64,000 nt of DNA, from NCBI GenBank assembly GCA_003576845.1, contig QEVJ01000006.1, forward strand, positions 24,873 to 88,872, given 5' to 3'. The notes beneath the pieces were generated by a model, which was not told where the DNA came from, did no database searches, and saw only the letters and a program-made list of their open reading frames with translations. The translations under genes were made by a program, and so were the position numbers. Origin of the DNA: Planctomycetota bacterium (lineage in GTDB: Bacteria > Planctomycetota > Planctomycetia > Pirellulales > PLA5). Position 1 is the first letter of the stretch; every line of letters begins with the position of its first letter. Below, in pieces: positions 36,907-44,939 of this stretch.

Positions 36907-37863
36907 CTATCGTCCTCCCATGCCGAGCATCTGTCTGGCCAACAGACGCGCGTCTTTCACGGAGCCGCCCCCGCCCTCGACCGTTACGATCGGGGCCGTG
37001 GTCACGAGTCCCGACAGATTGCCGATCGACACCCACAGGTTCATGCGATCCTGGAGATTCTCGCTCGACGGGACCTTTTCGGCCCGGCCGAGCAGGATGT
37101 GAATCGGCCCCATCGGGATTTCGCTCGACTTCTCGTTGAAGTACACCCGGTCGACGTGCCCGCTGGGCGAGAACATGATCACGATCCGGCGGTTGCCTTG
37201 CTGGTTGAACTCGGTGCCCGACGCGCCGATGCCGGACTTCGTCATGTCGACGACGATGTTGCCGGTGAGTTGGACGGGGGCGCCGATCGCTTTGCGGGGC
37301 TTGCGGAGAATCTGGAAGGGCACGCTCATCGGCGCGTCGCCGCTGGGCTTCGGCAAGAACGGCACGGACCGCGAAGTGAATTGGAGTTGCGACCCGCCGG
37401 CCGACGTGATTTCGTAAATCGGGTCTTGGAAGTTGAACCGGATGAAGTCGCCCTGCTCGATCAGCGACGTGTTCGCGCCGGTGAGTTCGCAGCTTCCGCC
37501 GGCGCGGATCAGCGCCCGGGCGTTGTCGGAATCGCCGGCGTAAATCGGCGGCGACTCGGCGAAGTAGAGCGTGCGGGAGGAGGGGGCCTGCGGATCGCTG
37601 TTTTCCGCCCGCTCGATCCACACGCCGAACGGCCGGCCCGTTTCCACGGCCCGGGCTTTGGCCTGGTAGAACATCGTGGTAACGGCGCGGGCCGCCTCGC
37701 GCATCCGCCGCGATTCGAGCGCCGGGCGAATCGCCGTCAGAATCATGCCCGCCAGCAGCATCACGATCACCAGCACCACCATGATTTCAATCAACGTGAA
37801 ACCACGGCGCGCGGCGAGCGGTGTATGAAAATCGACCGATTGCCTCAATTTGCCATGCAACAT
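36907..37863 (-). CDS. Prepilin-like protein, GspH/FimT type
   Basis: 318 residues from the ATG at 37863, set by GGAGG seven bases upstream. The prepilin cleavage block is RRGFTLIEIMVVLVIVMLLA at 20-39, followed by residues typical of GspH (ALESRRMREAARAVTTMFYQ), which run along the helix. The globular part is longer than in enterobacterial GspH. It is followed at once by the GspI-like gene. In type II systems GspH, I, J and K form the tip complex; the order here fits that. Confidence 0.83.
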   Translation of the reverse strand: MLHGKLRQSVDFHTPLAARRGFTLIEIMVVLVIVMLLAGMILTAIRPALESRRMREAARAVTTMFYQAKARAVETGRPFGVWIERAENSDPQAPSSRTLYFAESPPIYAGDSDNARALIRAGGSCELTGANTSLIEQGDFIRFNFQDPIYEITSAGGSQLQFTSRSVPFLPKPSGDAPMSVPFQILRKPRKAIGAPVQLTGNIVVDMTKSGIGASGTEFNQQGNRRIVIMFSPSGHVDRVYFNEKSSEIPMGPIHILLGRAEKVPSSENLQDRMNLWVSIGNLSGLVTTAPIVTVEGGGGSVKDARLLARQMLGMGGR

Positions 37864-37952
37864 CGCACAACCTCCGACCGTCAACCGCGCAAAACCCCGA
37901 ATTTCGCGGGCTTCCGCAGAATGCTCTGCGACCACCAGCAAACGCCATGCCC

Positions 37953-37982
37953 TCGCCTGAATCCTGTATCCCGAATCCCACC
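37953..37982. repeat. GAATCCTG/GAATCCC word repeat
   Basis: Words CTGAATCCTG and CCCGAATCCC, the same vocabulary as at 1060-1139, 41455-41536 and 60550-60602. It lies between two prepilin genes, right behind a stop codon. Confidence 0.65.
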
Positions 37983-38935
37983 TACAACGGCATGTGATTG
38001 TGGATGTTGTCCCGCGAATTGTCGACGCCGTTTTCTTCGTAGCCGAATCCGTCTTCGTCCATCGGTTTGCCCATGTTGGCCTGCGTGTACGGACTGTTCA
38101 TGTCGCCTTCGCGCTTATGGTGGATGTCCCATTTCTTGTCGCGCCCGGCCGAGTAGATCAGCGGGTAGAGCGCGAAGGCTTTGTCGTCGGTCATCAGCGA
38201 GTCGAACGGATCGTGATAGTCCTTGTTGCGCGGATTCATGCGGGCTTCTTCCGGCTGGAAGTCGGAGACGAAGCCCGGCGCCCAGCGAATGAAGCAGATC
38301 GGGTTTCCCCAGCCGTCGAGAAACTCGAACATGCCGTCGCCGTCGACGTCGCCGATCTCACTGTCCTTGATCGAATCGCGAATGCTCTCTTCCTCGCCGA
38401 GCCGCGTGGTGAGAATCAGGTACAGGCATTCGGCGTTCGCCAGATCGGAGAAATTGGCGCTTTCGCTCGCCTTCTTGCCGTCCTTGCTCTTGGCTTCGTT
38501 GATCCGCCGCTGATAGGCGCGGTTCGCCGCGGGGCGGACGATGCCGGTCGTCGGCTGGCCGGTGACTTCGCTCCAGGCCTGCGGCATTTCCATCCGCATC
38601 AACTCGCGCAACCCGCGCAACCGCAGCCGGGCGGCGGCGATCGGCGACGTGGCGGCGCTTGGACCTTGGCCTTCCTGCCATGTGATCCGCCGCGTTTCGT
38701 AGCTCACCCAGCGGGCGAGCAGCGCCTCGTTGAGCCGCTGGATCGTGGTTCTGGTTTTGCGTTCGAGAGCGTTGTTCCGCGCTCCGGCCAGGGCGAACAG
38801 CATCATCCCGGCGACGAGGGCGATGATCGTCACGACGATCAACAGCTCGATGAGCGTAAAACCGGCGTCGCGCCGCGGATCGGGCCGGAAGGCCGACCGT
38901 CCGCGCCGCCGCAGGTTACGAATGGCGATGTTCAT
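37982..38935 (-). CDS. Prepilin-like protein, GspG/PilE type
   Basis: 317 residues. A basic leader, then the prepilin block AGFTLIELLIVVTIIALVAG at 24-43. A long helix follows (NALERKTRTTIQRLNEALLA). Near 205-222, DVDGDGMFEFLDGWGNPI has an Asp-rich loop next to a WGNP motif; the major pseudopilin GspG binds calcium near an equivalent DxWGNP segment, so this may be a related site. It is larger than the 140-residue GspG of enterobacteria. Confidence 0.82.
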   Translation of the reverse strand: MNIAIRNLRRRGRSAFRPDPRRDAGFTLIELLIVVTIIALVAGMMLFALAGARNNALERKTRTTIQRLNEALLARWVSYETRRITWQEGQGPSAATSPIAAARLRLRGLRELMRMEMPQAWSEVTGQPTTGIVRPAANRAYQRRINEAKSKDGKKASESANFSDLANAECLYLILTTRLGEEESIRDSIKDSEIGDVDGDGMFEFLDGWGNPICFIRWAPGFVSDFQPEEARMNPRNKDYHDPFDSLMTDDKAFALYPLIYSAGRDKKWDIHHKREGDMNSPYTQANMGKPMDEDGFGYEENGVDNSRDNIHNHMPL

Positions 38936-38996
38936 GGTTCGAATCTCCCGCGAAACACCGTTTGCCGCGGCGTTTCCTTTAGCCCCCGGCCCTCAC

Positions 38997-39117
38997 TTAG
39001 CCCCCGGTGAACACACCGGGGGCAATCGGCTCAAGTTCGTCGTTGCCCTCCGAAGCGGCGAGTCGTTCGGCGCGTTCGAGTCCATTGCCCCGCGTGTATT
39101 CACGCGGGGCTAAATGA
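38997..39117. repeat. Pair of hairpin repeats, TTAGCCCC family
   Basis: TTAGCCCCCGGTGAACACACCGGGGG (38997-39024) and GCCCCGCGTGTATTCACGCGGGGCTAA (39086-39113) are two GC-rich hairpins sharing the TTAGCCCC end, in opposite orientation. They separate two prepilin genes and could act as an attenuator or a stabilising RNA element. Confidence 0.8.
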
Positions 39118-39127
39118 CTGCGGCGCA

Positions 39128-39955
39128 TCAACCCTTGATATCGCCGATTCTGCGCGTGTCGAACGACACGACGTTGTCTTCGTCTTCTTCGCTGATGAAC
39201 TCGGCGCCGCCGGCTGCCTGGGCGCTGTCGAGCATCAACGTGCCGCCGGTGCCCAATTTCTTGTCGAGTCCGGCCGCGATGATCTGGCAGGATTCCTCCG
39301 CGCAGAACGTGCGGCTGTTTCCGCCGCCGCGGTTGCTGCTGCTTTGCGAATTCGACTGGCCCCGGTCGTAAGGTTTGAAGGCCAACCCATCGGGCGTGCG
39401 ATAACTCGCCATTCCGTAAGTTTCCCAATTGAAGTACAGGAACGGCGGGTCGTGCGTGAAATCGTAGTCCTTCGGGTAATACTTGCCTTTGTTCAGCCGG
39501 CCTTCCTGGAAGTTGTAGAACTTGTAGAACAGTTCGTCTTGCTTCTGGCCGCCGAAGCCGCCCGACTCTTTGCGGAAGGGCTGCCGCGGATCGGTGCTGA
39601 TTTCGCTCAGCCAGTAGACGAGCCCCCGCGCCGGACCCGTTTGGGCTTGCGTCACTTCGCCGTCGGGCGTCGTGGATTGGCTTTTCGCCATTGGGAACGC
39701 CTTACGGACGAACCGCCGCATCTTTTCCATTCCGCCGTTGCCGTCGGGCGGCAAGGAGTTGAATTTCTCCTTGAAGCTCTCGAATGCGCCGAGAATCTTC
39801 GAGCATTCCTGCTGCATGTCTTTGGATTTTGCATCCTTCATCGCGCCGAACACGGCCATCGTCACCAAACTGGCGAGAATGCCGATGATGACGATCACGA
39901 CCAACAACTCGACCAGCGTAAAGCCGGCCCGCCGATTCTTTCCGTTCCGTTTCAT
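39128..39955 (-). CDS. Prepilin-like protein, GspG type
   Basis: 275 residues from the ATG at 39955. The block AGFTLVELLVVIVIIGILAS at 10-29 is an almost perfect type IV prepilin signal with Glu5. A long amphipathic helix follows (AVFGAMKDAKSKDMQQECSK), then a globular domain with DFTHDPPFLYFNW. As the first pilin gene after GspF, it is the best candidate for the main structural pilin of the machine. A Ser/Asn-Gly-rich low-complexity stretch (GQSNSQSSSNRGGGNSR) sits near 210-226. Confidence 0.84.
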   Translation of the reverse strand: MKRNGKNRRAGFTLVELLVVIVIIGILASLVTMAVFGAMKDAKSKDMQQECSKILGAFESFKEKFNSLPPDGNGGMEKMRRFVRKAFPMAKSQSTTPDGEVTQAQTGPARGLVYWLSEISTDPRQPFRKESGGFGGQKQDELFYKFYNFQEGRLNKGKYYPKDYDFTHDPPFLYFNWETYGMASYRTPDGLAFKPYDRGQSNSQSSSNRGGGNSRTFCAEESCQIIAAGLDKKLGTGGTLMLDSAQAAGGAEFISEEDEDNVVSFDTRRIGDIKG

Positions 39956-40025
39956 ACGTCTCACCAATCCCTTTCTCCGCGCCGCGTTCGCCGCGGTGCG
40001 TCCCAAAATTGCTTTCGTAACCACC

Positions 40026-40081
40026 CCTTGTCCCTGACCCCTGGCCCCTGACCCCTGGCCCCTGCCCCCTGACCCCCGACC
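40026..40081. repeat. CCCTGACCCCTGGC word repeat
   Basis: Six tandem copies of CCCCTG with linking AC/GC pairs, between gspF and the first pilin gene. CCCCTGACC words recur at 41518-41530 and 60576-60595. Confidence 0.8.
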
Positions 40082-41419
40082 TCACGCACTGCTCGACAAC
40101 TTCTCGATCAAACCGACGAGCGGCATGAACAAGGCGATGACGATGAACCCGACGGCGCCGCCCAGGAAGATGATGAGGAGCGGTTCCATGAGCTTCGTCA
40201 AACCCTCGGTCAGCACCTTGACTTCCTCGTCGAAGTTGTCGGCGACCTTGTAGAGCATCGTGTCGAGTTCGCCGGTTTCCTCGCCGACGTCGACCATGTT
40301 CACCACGAGGTCGTCGATCACCCGCTTGTTGGCTCGCATCAAGTAGATGACGACGCCGACGACGGGAATGAACACGAAGAAGAAGACGGCCGCGAACGGC
40401 TGGAACGACGTCTTCGAGTATTGCTTCATCGGCTTGGCGATCGGTTCGCCCTCGCGAATCGACTCGCTGATCTTCTGATAGATGTTCTCGAACACGGCGT
40501 TACCGGTCGTTTCCCGCGTGATGTTCAAGGCTTCGAGAATCGGCACGCCGGAGGAGATCAGCGTGCCCAGCGTGCGCGTGCTGCGGGCGAGCGCGTTCTT
40601 CTCGACCAGGCTTCCGAAGATCGGCATCTTCAACAGGAAAATATCCCAACCTTCGCGGCCCGCCGGGAATTTTCGCATCAGCTTGATGAACAGCCACAGC
40701 GAGATCGGCACGAGCGGAATCGCATACCAATACTCGACCACACCCCGCGAGAAGTCCATCAGCATCTGCGTGACGGGCGGCAACGTCGCGTCGAACTCGC
40801 GGAAGATTTCCTCGAACTTCGGCACGATGAAGATCATGATGAACGCCAGAATCGCCACGGCGAACAACACGACGAAGATCGGATAGATAAGCGCGCCTTG
40901 GACGCGCCTCTTGAGCGCCAGCGACCGTTCCTGGAACTCGGCCAGACGGCGGAGAATGACTTCGAGCGCGCCGCCCGCTTCGCCGGCTTTGATCATGTTC
41001 ACGTAGAGCCGGTCGAAGACCTTGGGCGATTTGTTCATCGCCTCGGAGAGGGTCGAGCCGCCTTCGATCTCGTCGCAGGTGTCGATGAGCGCGTTCTTCA
41101 TCCGGCCCGGCTTGCACTGGCCTTCGAGAATCTTGAGGCTCCGCAGGATGGGCAGGCCGGCGTCTTGGAGAATCGAAAGCTGGCGGGTAAAGCCGGTGAT
41201 GACCTTTTGCGGGACGCCGCCGATGACGAAGGTCTTGCCCTTCTTCTTGGCAGCGGCGCCGGCGGCTTTCTTCGCCTTGCCTTTTTTGACGCCGATTTTG
41301 GTGACGTAGTACCCCATCTGCTTGATGGTGGCCGTCGCCTCGGCTTCGGTTGGCGCTTCGATGACGTCCTTGATCTCCTGACCGGACGCGTCCATCGCTT
41401 CGAATTGAAAAGTCGGCAT
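40082..41419 (-). CDS. gspF: GspF/PilC-type inner-membrane platform protein
   Basis: 445 residues, with two T2SSF repeats (about 75-200 and 275-440). The repeat marks are AGEAGGALEVILRRLAEFQE in the first and DVGEETGELDTMLYKVAD in the second. It anchors the assembly ATPase in the inner membrane. Two oddities: a Lys/Ala-rich insert (43-62) joins the N-terminal domain to the first repeat, and a hydrophobic segment at 340-361 sits inside the second repeat, where enterobacterial GspF has a soluble bundle. The gene follows the ATPase gene at 41639 in the same direction. Confidence 0.92.
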   Translation of the reverse strand: MPTFQFEAMDASGQEIKDVIEAPTEAEATATIKQMGYYVTKIGVKKGKAKKAAGAAAKKKGKTFVIGGVPQKVITGFTRQLSILQDAGLPILRSLKILEGQCKPGRMKNALIDTCDEIEGGSTLSEAMNKSPKVFDRLYVNMIKAGEAGGALEVILRRLAEFQERSLALKRRVQGALIYPIFVVLFAVAILAFIMIFIVPKFEEIFREFDATLPPVTQMLMDFSRGVVEYWYAIPLVPISLWLFIKLMRKFPAGREGWDIFLLKMPIFGSLVEKNALARSTRTLGTLISSGVPILEALNITRETTGNAVFENIYQKISESIREGEPIAKPMKQYSKTSFQPFAAVFFFVFIPVVGVVIYLMRANKRVIDDLVVNMVDVGEETGELDTMLYKVADNFDEEVKVLTEGLTKLMEPLLIIFLGGAVGFIVIALFMPLVGLIEKLSSSA

Positions 41420-41454
41420 GGCGAACCTCGACTCGGCTGTGCCCCGTGAGTTGG

Positions 41455-41536
41455 CATTCGGGATTCAGGATTCGTCCTTCGGGGAAGTCCTTCCGCCGAA
41501 ACCTGAATCCCGAATCCTGACCCCTGTTCCTGTTTT
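41455..41536. repeat. GGATTCAGGATTC inverted word repeat
   Basis: CGGGATTCAGGATTCG at 41458-41473 is answered by CCTGAATCCCGAATCCTGAC at 41502-41521, so the word array is also palindromic. It lies between the ATPase gene and gspF, 36 bases ahead of the gspF start codon. Confidence 0.8.
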
Positions 41537-41574
41537 TACTTTACACGCTCGTGAATCAAAACGCGACCACCCCC

Positions 41575-41632
41575 CGTAGGACGGATTGCAATCCGTCCTA
41601 CGTCGTTGTGGCGGGTCTCCTACCCGCGCCAC
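41575..41632. repeat. Perfect 28-base palindrome plus hairpin
   Basis: CGTAGGACGGATTG/CAATCCGTCCTACG at 41575-41602 is a perfect palindrome. A second hairpin, GTGGCGGGT...ACCCGCGCCAC, follows at 41608-41632. Both sit just downstream of the ATPase stop codon at 41639 on the minus strand. No T-run follows, so a Rho-independent terminator is unlikely. Confidence 0.85.
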
Positions 41633-41638
41633 AAACTG

Positions 41639-43354
41639 CTAAGCGTCCAGAATCGTCTCGCGAATCACCTCGTCCATCGTCGTCACGCCTTCGAACAGGG
41701 CTTTGATGCCCGCGTCGCGAAGCGTGACCATGCCGTAGCCGCGGGCCGTGTCGCGGAGCTCGTCGCGCGAGGCGTTCCGCATGATCATGTCGCGAATCTC
41801 GTCGTTGACGACCATCAGCTCGAACAGCCCGAAGCGGCCCTTGAAGCCCGTATTGTTGCACTTGTCGCAGCCGCGGCCGCGATAGATCTTCTTGCCGGCG
41901 GCGTCCTTCTCGCTCACGCCCAAGTCGAGCAACTGCTCCTCGGTCGGCTTGGCTTCTTCCTTGCAGTTGGTACAAATTCGGCGAACGAGCCGCTGGGCGA
42001 GAATCGCCTCGACCGTGGCCGTGATCAAGAACGGCGGCACGCCCATGTCGCGGAGCCGCGTGACCGTGCTCGGCGCGTCGTTCGTGTGCAGCGTGCTGAA
42101 CACGAGGTGGCCGGTCAGAGACGCCTGCACCGCGATCTCCGCCGTTTCCTGGTCGCGAATCTCGCCGACCAGAATCCGGTCCGGGTCTTGCCGCAAAATC
42201 GCCCGCAAGCACGACGCGAACGTCACGCCGATCGAGGCGTCGATCGGACATTGGACGATGCCGTCGATGTCGTATTCCACGGGGTCTTCGGTCGTAATCA
42301 GCTTGTCGTCGATGGTGTTGAGCGCGGAGAGGGCCGAGTACAGCGTGGTCGTCTTGCCGGAGCCGGTCGGGCCGGTGACGAGAATGATGCCGTTGGGCTT
42401 GTCGATGACGCCGCGAAACGCCTTGAGCGTCGGCCCGTCCATGCCGACCGATTCGAGACTCAACGCGGTCACCGTCCGGTCGAGCACCCGCAGCACGCAG
42501 CTTTCGCCGAACATCGTGGGCAGCACGGAGACGCGCAAGTCGACCGGATGCCCGCCGACGGTCAGCTCGATGCGGCCGTCCTGGGGCAGGCGGCGCTCGG
42601 CGATATCGAGGTTCGCCATGACCTTGATGCGGGTAGTGATCGCGAACGCCAGGTGCTTGGGCGGCGGCACGATTTCGTACAACACGCCGTCGGCCTTGAT
42701 GCGGATGCGGAACTCGTCCTCGAACGGCTCGAAGTGGATGTCGCTGGCGTGGTCCTTGATCGCCAGCAACAAGACCATATTGAGCAGCTTGCGGACGGGG
42801 GCGCTGTCGGCCAGTTCCTCGGCCTTGGTCAAGTCGAAGGCGCCGCCCCCTTCGGACATCGCCTTTTTCAGGTCGGCGTCCGATTCCATCTCGCGGACGA
42901 TCTTTTCGACGCTGTCGGCCTCTTCGTTGTAGTATCGCTCGATCGCGGCGAGCACGTCCCGCTCGCTGGCGACGACGCCGCGGATGTTGTAGCCCAAGAG
43001 CGTTCGCAATTCGTCGCGGACGGCCAGGTTCTGCGGATCGGCCATCGCGATGGTCAGCGTGTCCTCGTCAAACTTGAGCGGCACGATGCGATACATCTGC
43101 GCCATTTGCGGCGTGATCTTATCGAGCACCTTCTGCGGAAGCTGGACGCCCTGGAGGGAGATCGTCGGCATGTTCATCTGCACGCCGAGGGCCTCGACCA
43201 ACTGCTCCTCGGTGAGCAGGTTCATGTCGAGGGCGATCTTGCCCATCAGTTCGTCTTTGCGGTTCCGCTTCTGCTCTTCGAGCACGGCCTTCGCCTGCTC
43301 GGGCTTGAGCATTTTGAGCTCGACCAGCACCTGTGCCAAACGCTTCATCGCCAT
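41639..43354 (-). CDS. gspE: GspE/PilB-type assembly ATPase (second copy)
   Basis: 571 residues. An N-terminal MshEN-like domain (about 1-150, LLTEEQLVEALG) leads to the ATPase with Walker A GPTGSGKTTTLYS near 332, Asp box ITTEDPVEYDIDG, Walker B ILVGEIRDQETAEI and the His box TGHLVFSTLHTNDA. A zinc tetracysteine is present (CTNC ... CDKC). It powers pilus or pseudopilus assembly at the cytoplasmic face. Two start codons six bases apart (43354 and 43348) lack a clear ribosome-binding site; a TTGGAGG word repeat lies right upstream. Confidence 0.93.
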   Translation of the reverse strand: MAMKRLAQVLVELKMLKPEQAKAVLEEQKRNRKDELMGKIALDMNLLTEEQLVEALGVQMNMPTISLQGVQLPQKVLDKITPQMAQMYRIVPLKFDEDTLTIAMADPQNLAVRDELRTLLGYNIRGVVASERDVLAAIERYYNEEADSVEKIVREMESDADLKKAMSEGGGAFDLTKAEELADSAPVRKLLNMVLLLAIKDHASDIHFEPFEDEFRIRIKADGVLYEIVPPPKHLAFAITTRIKVMANLDIAERRLPQDGRIELTVGGHPVDLRVSVLPTMFGESCVLRVLDRTVTALSLESVGMDGPTLKAFRGVIDKPNGIILVTGPTGSGKTTTLYSALSALNTIDDKLITTEDPVEYDIDGIVQCPIDASIGVTFASCLRAILRQDPDRILVGEIRDQETAEIAVQASLTGHLVFSTLHTNDAPSTVTRLRDMGVPPFLITATVEAILAQRLVRRICTNCKEEAKPTEEQLLDLGVSEKDAAGKKIYRGRGCDKCNNTGFKGRFGLFELMVVNDEIRDMIMRNASRDELRDTARGYGMVTLRDAGIKALFEGVTTMDEVIRETILDA

Positions 43355-43378
43355 ACGACTAACCGACCGATGCGAGGA

Positions 43379-43437
43379 GGAGGTTAGAGGTTGGAGGTTA
43401 GAGGTTAGAGGTTGGAGGCTAGAGGTTGGAGGCTAGA
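43379..43437. repeat. GGTTAGAGGTTGGA word repeat
   Basis: Seven tandem 7-base words alternating GGTTAGA, GGTTGGA and GGCTAGA, the same array as inside metG (149-186). It lies 25 bases upstream of the gspE start, with GAGG words that could mimic a ribosome-binding site on the opposite strand only. Confidence 0.85.
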
Positions 43438-43449
43438 AATGCCGGCCTT

Positions 43450-43540
43450 TACTCTTACCTTCAGCCTTGCTTAAACCTTAAACCTTCGACCTTAAGCCTT
43501 ATTTGAAAATTGAGCCTAGATACTTAAACCTTGAACTTTC
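43450..43540. repeat. CCTTAAGCCTT / AAACCTT word repeat
   Basis: Words AAACCTT, GACCTT, AGCCTT and CTTATTTGA repeat across about 90 bases. The unit ACCTTAAGCCTTATTTGA reappears at 44888-44906. It fills most of the space between two ATPase genes. Confidence 0.75.
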
Positions 43541-43543
43541 GAC

Positions 43544-44653
43544 CTATTCGTCTTTCTCCGGCGTCGGCGGCTTGTCGAACACGCCCCGTTTGGCGTTGGC
43601 GATCCGTCGCGCCAGGTCGTCCGGCAGATTCGACTTGGATAGCGCGTCTTCGGCGGTGATCTGCTCGGTGTGCCAGAGGTTAAACAGGGAATCGTCGAGC
43701 AGGACCATGCCGTGCTTGGCCCCGGTCTGGATCGACGAGTTGATGCGGAACGTCTTGGCTTCGCGGATCAGGTTCTGAATGGCCGGGATGCAGACGAGCA
43801 TCTCGAACGCGGCGATGCGTCCGCCGCCGATCTTCGGAATCAGGGCCTGCGACAGGATGCCGACGATCGACGTCGACAACTGGGCGCGGATTTGTTCTTG
43901 CTGGCTCGTGGGAAATACGTCGATGATGCGGTTCACGGTGCCCTGGGCGCCGGTCGTGTGCAGCGTGCCGAACACGAGGTGGCCCGTCTCGGCGGCGGAA
44001 ATGGCGGCTTCGATCGTCGCCAGGTCGCGCATTTCGCCGACGAGCACGACGTCGGGGTCTTGGCGCAACGCGCGGCGAAGGGCCTCCGAGAAGCTCGGCA
44101 CGTCGACGCCGACTTCCCGCTGGTTGACCGTCGACTTCTTGTGCGGGTGATAGTATTCGATCGGGTCTTCGATCGTGATGATGTGGTGGTCTTGGGTCTC
44201 GTTGATGTAGTTGATCATCGAGGCCAGCGTGGTCGTCTTGCCGGAGCCGGTCGGACCCGTGACGAGAAACAGACCGCGCGGGCGCATGACGAGCTGCTTG
44301 CAGACCGGCGGCAGCTTGAGGTCTTCCATCGTCAGGAGCTTGTTCGGGATTTGCCGCAGCACCATCCCGACGTGGCCCTTCTGCTTGAAGATCGAAACGC
44401 GGAACCGGCACAGGTCGCCGAAGGCGAAACCGAAGTCGGCGCCGCCGTGCTCCTGCAATTCTTGTTGAGCCCGCGGGGGAGCGACGCTCTTCATCAGGGC
44501 CATGGTGTCGTCGGGCTCGAGCACTTTCGTGTCGAGCTTCCGCAACCGGCCGCTCAAGCGCAAGACGGGAGGCTGACCGACGGCAATGTGCAAATCGCTG
44601 GCGTTTTGCTTTACGACCGCGTTCAGCAGTTTCTCGATAAGAATCTGTTCCAT
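43544..44653 (-). CDS. pilT: PilT-type retraction ATPase
   Basis: 369 residues from the ATG at 44653, where MEQILIEKLLNAVVKQNASD opens the standard PilT N-terminus (SDLHI). Walker A is GPTGSGKTTTLAS at about 133-145, the Asp box ITIEDPIEYYH, Walker B VVLVGEMRDLATIE and the His box ETGHLVFGTLHTTGA. AIRNLIRE is seen as AIQNLIREAKT. Unlike the two assembly ATPases it has no zinc tetracysteine, as expected for PilT. Its presence argues for a retractable type IV pilus rather than a pure type II secretion system. Confidence 0.93.
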   Translation of the reverse strand: MEQILIEKLLNAVVKQNASDLHIAVGQPPVLRLSGRLRKLDTKVLEPDDTMALMKSVAPPRAQQELQEHGGADFGFAFGDLCRFRVSIFKQKGHVGMVLRQIPNKLLTMEDLKLPPVCKQLVMRPRGLFLVTGPTGSGKTTTLASMINYINETQDHHIITIEDPIEYYHPHKKSTVNQREVGVDVPSFSEALRRALRQDPDVVLVGEMRDLATIEAAISAAETGHLVFGTLHTTGAQGTVNRIIDVFPTSQQEQIRAQLSTSIVGILSQALIPKIGGGRIAAFEMLVCIPAIQNLIREAKTFRINSSIQTGAKHGMVLLDDSLFNLWHTEQITAEDALSKSNLPDDLARRIANAKRGVFDKPPTPEKDE

Positions 44654-44802
44654 GCCGAGAAGGGAGAAATGATTGCCCAGGCCGAAGCCCGCTTGATTAT
44701 TATTCGCCCACCGCCGGCCGAAAACCAAGGCCAAAATTGGCGGGAGTGGGCGAAATCCGTTGATTTGACGTTGTTCGGTGAAGTCAAGCCCTCTGTGCTG
44801 AA

Positions 44803-44935
44803 GGTTCAAGTCTCAAGTTTCAAGGCTCAAATAAGGTTCAAGGCGGAAGGTTTAAGGCGGACCAAGACCATTGGCCATTGAACCTTTGACCTTAAGCCTT
44901 ATTTGAGCCTTGGGACTTGAGACTTGAAACTTTCG
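44803..44935. repeat. Large imperfect palindrome of AAGGTTCAAG words
   Basis: AAGTCTCAAGTTTCAAGGCT at about 44810-44829 and its answering GAGCCTTGGGACTTGAGACTTGAAACTTT at about 44904-44932 form long inverted arms. The inner parts repeat AGGTTCAAGG / CCTTAAGCC. It occupies the space between the PilB-like and PilT-like genes. Confidence 0.85.
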
Positions 44936-44939
44936 CACA

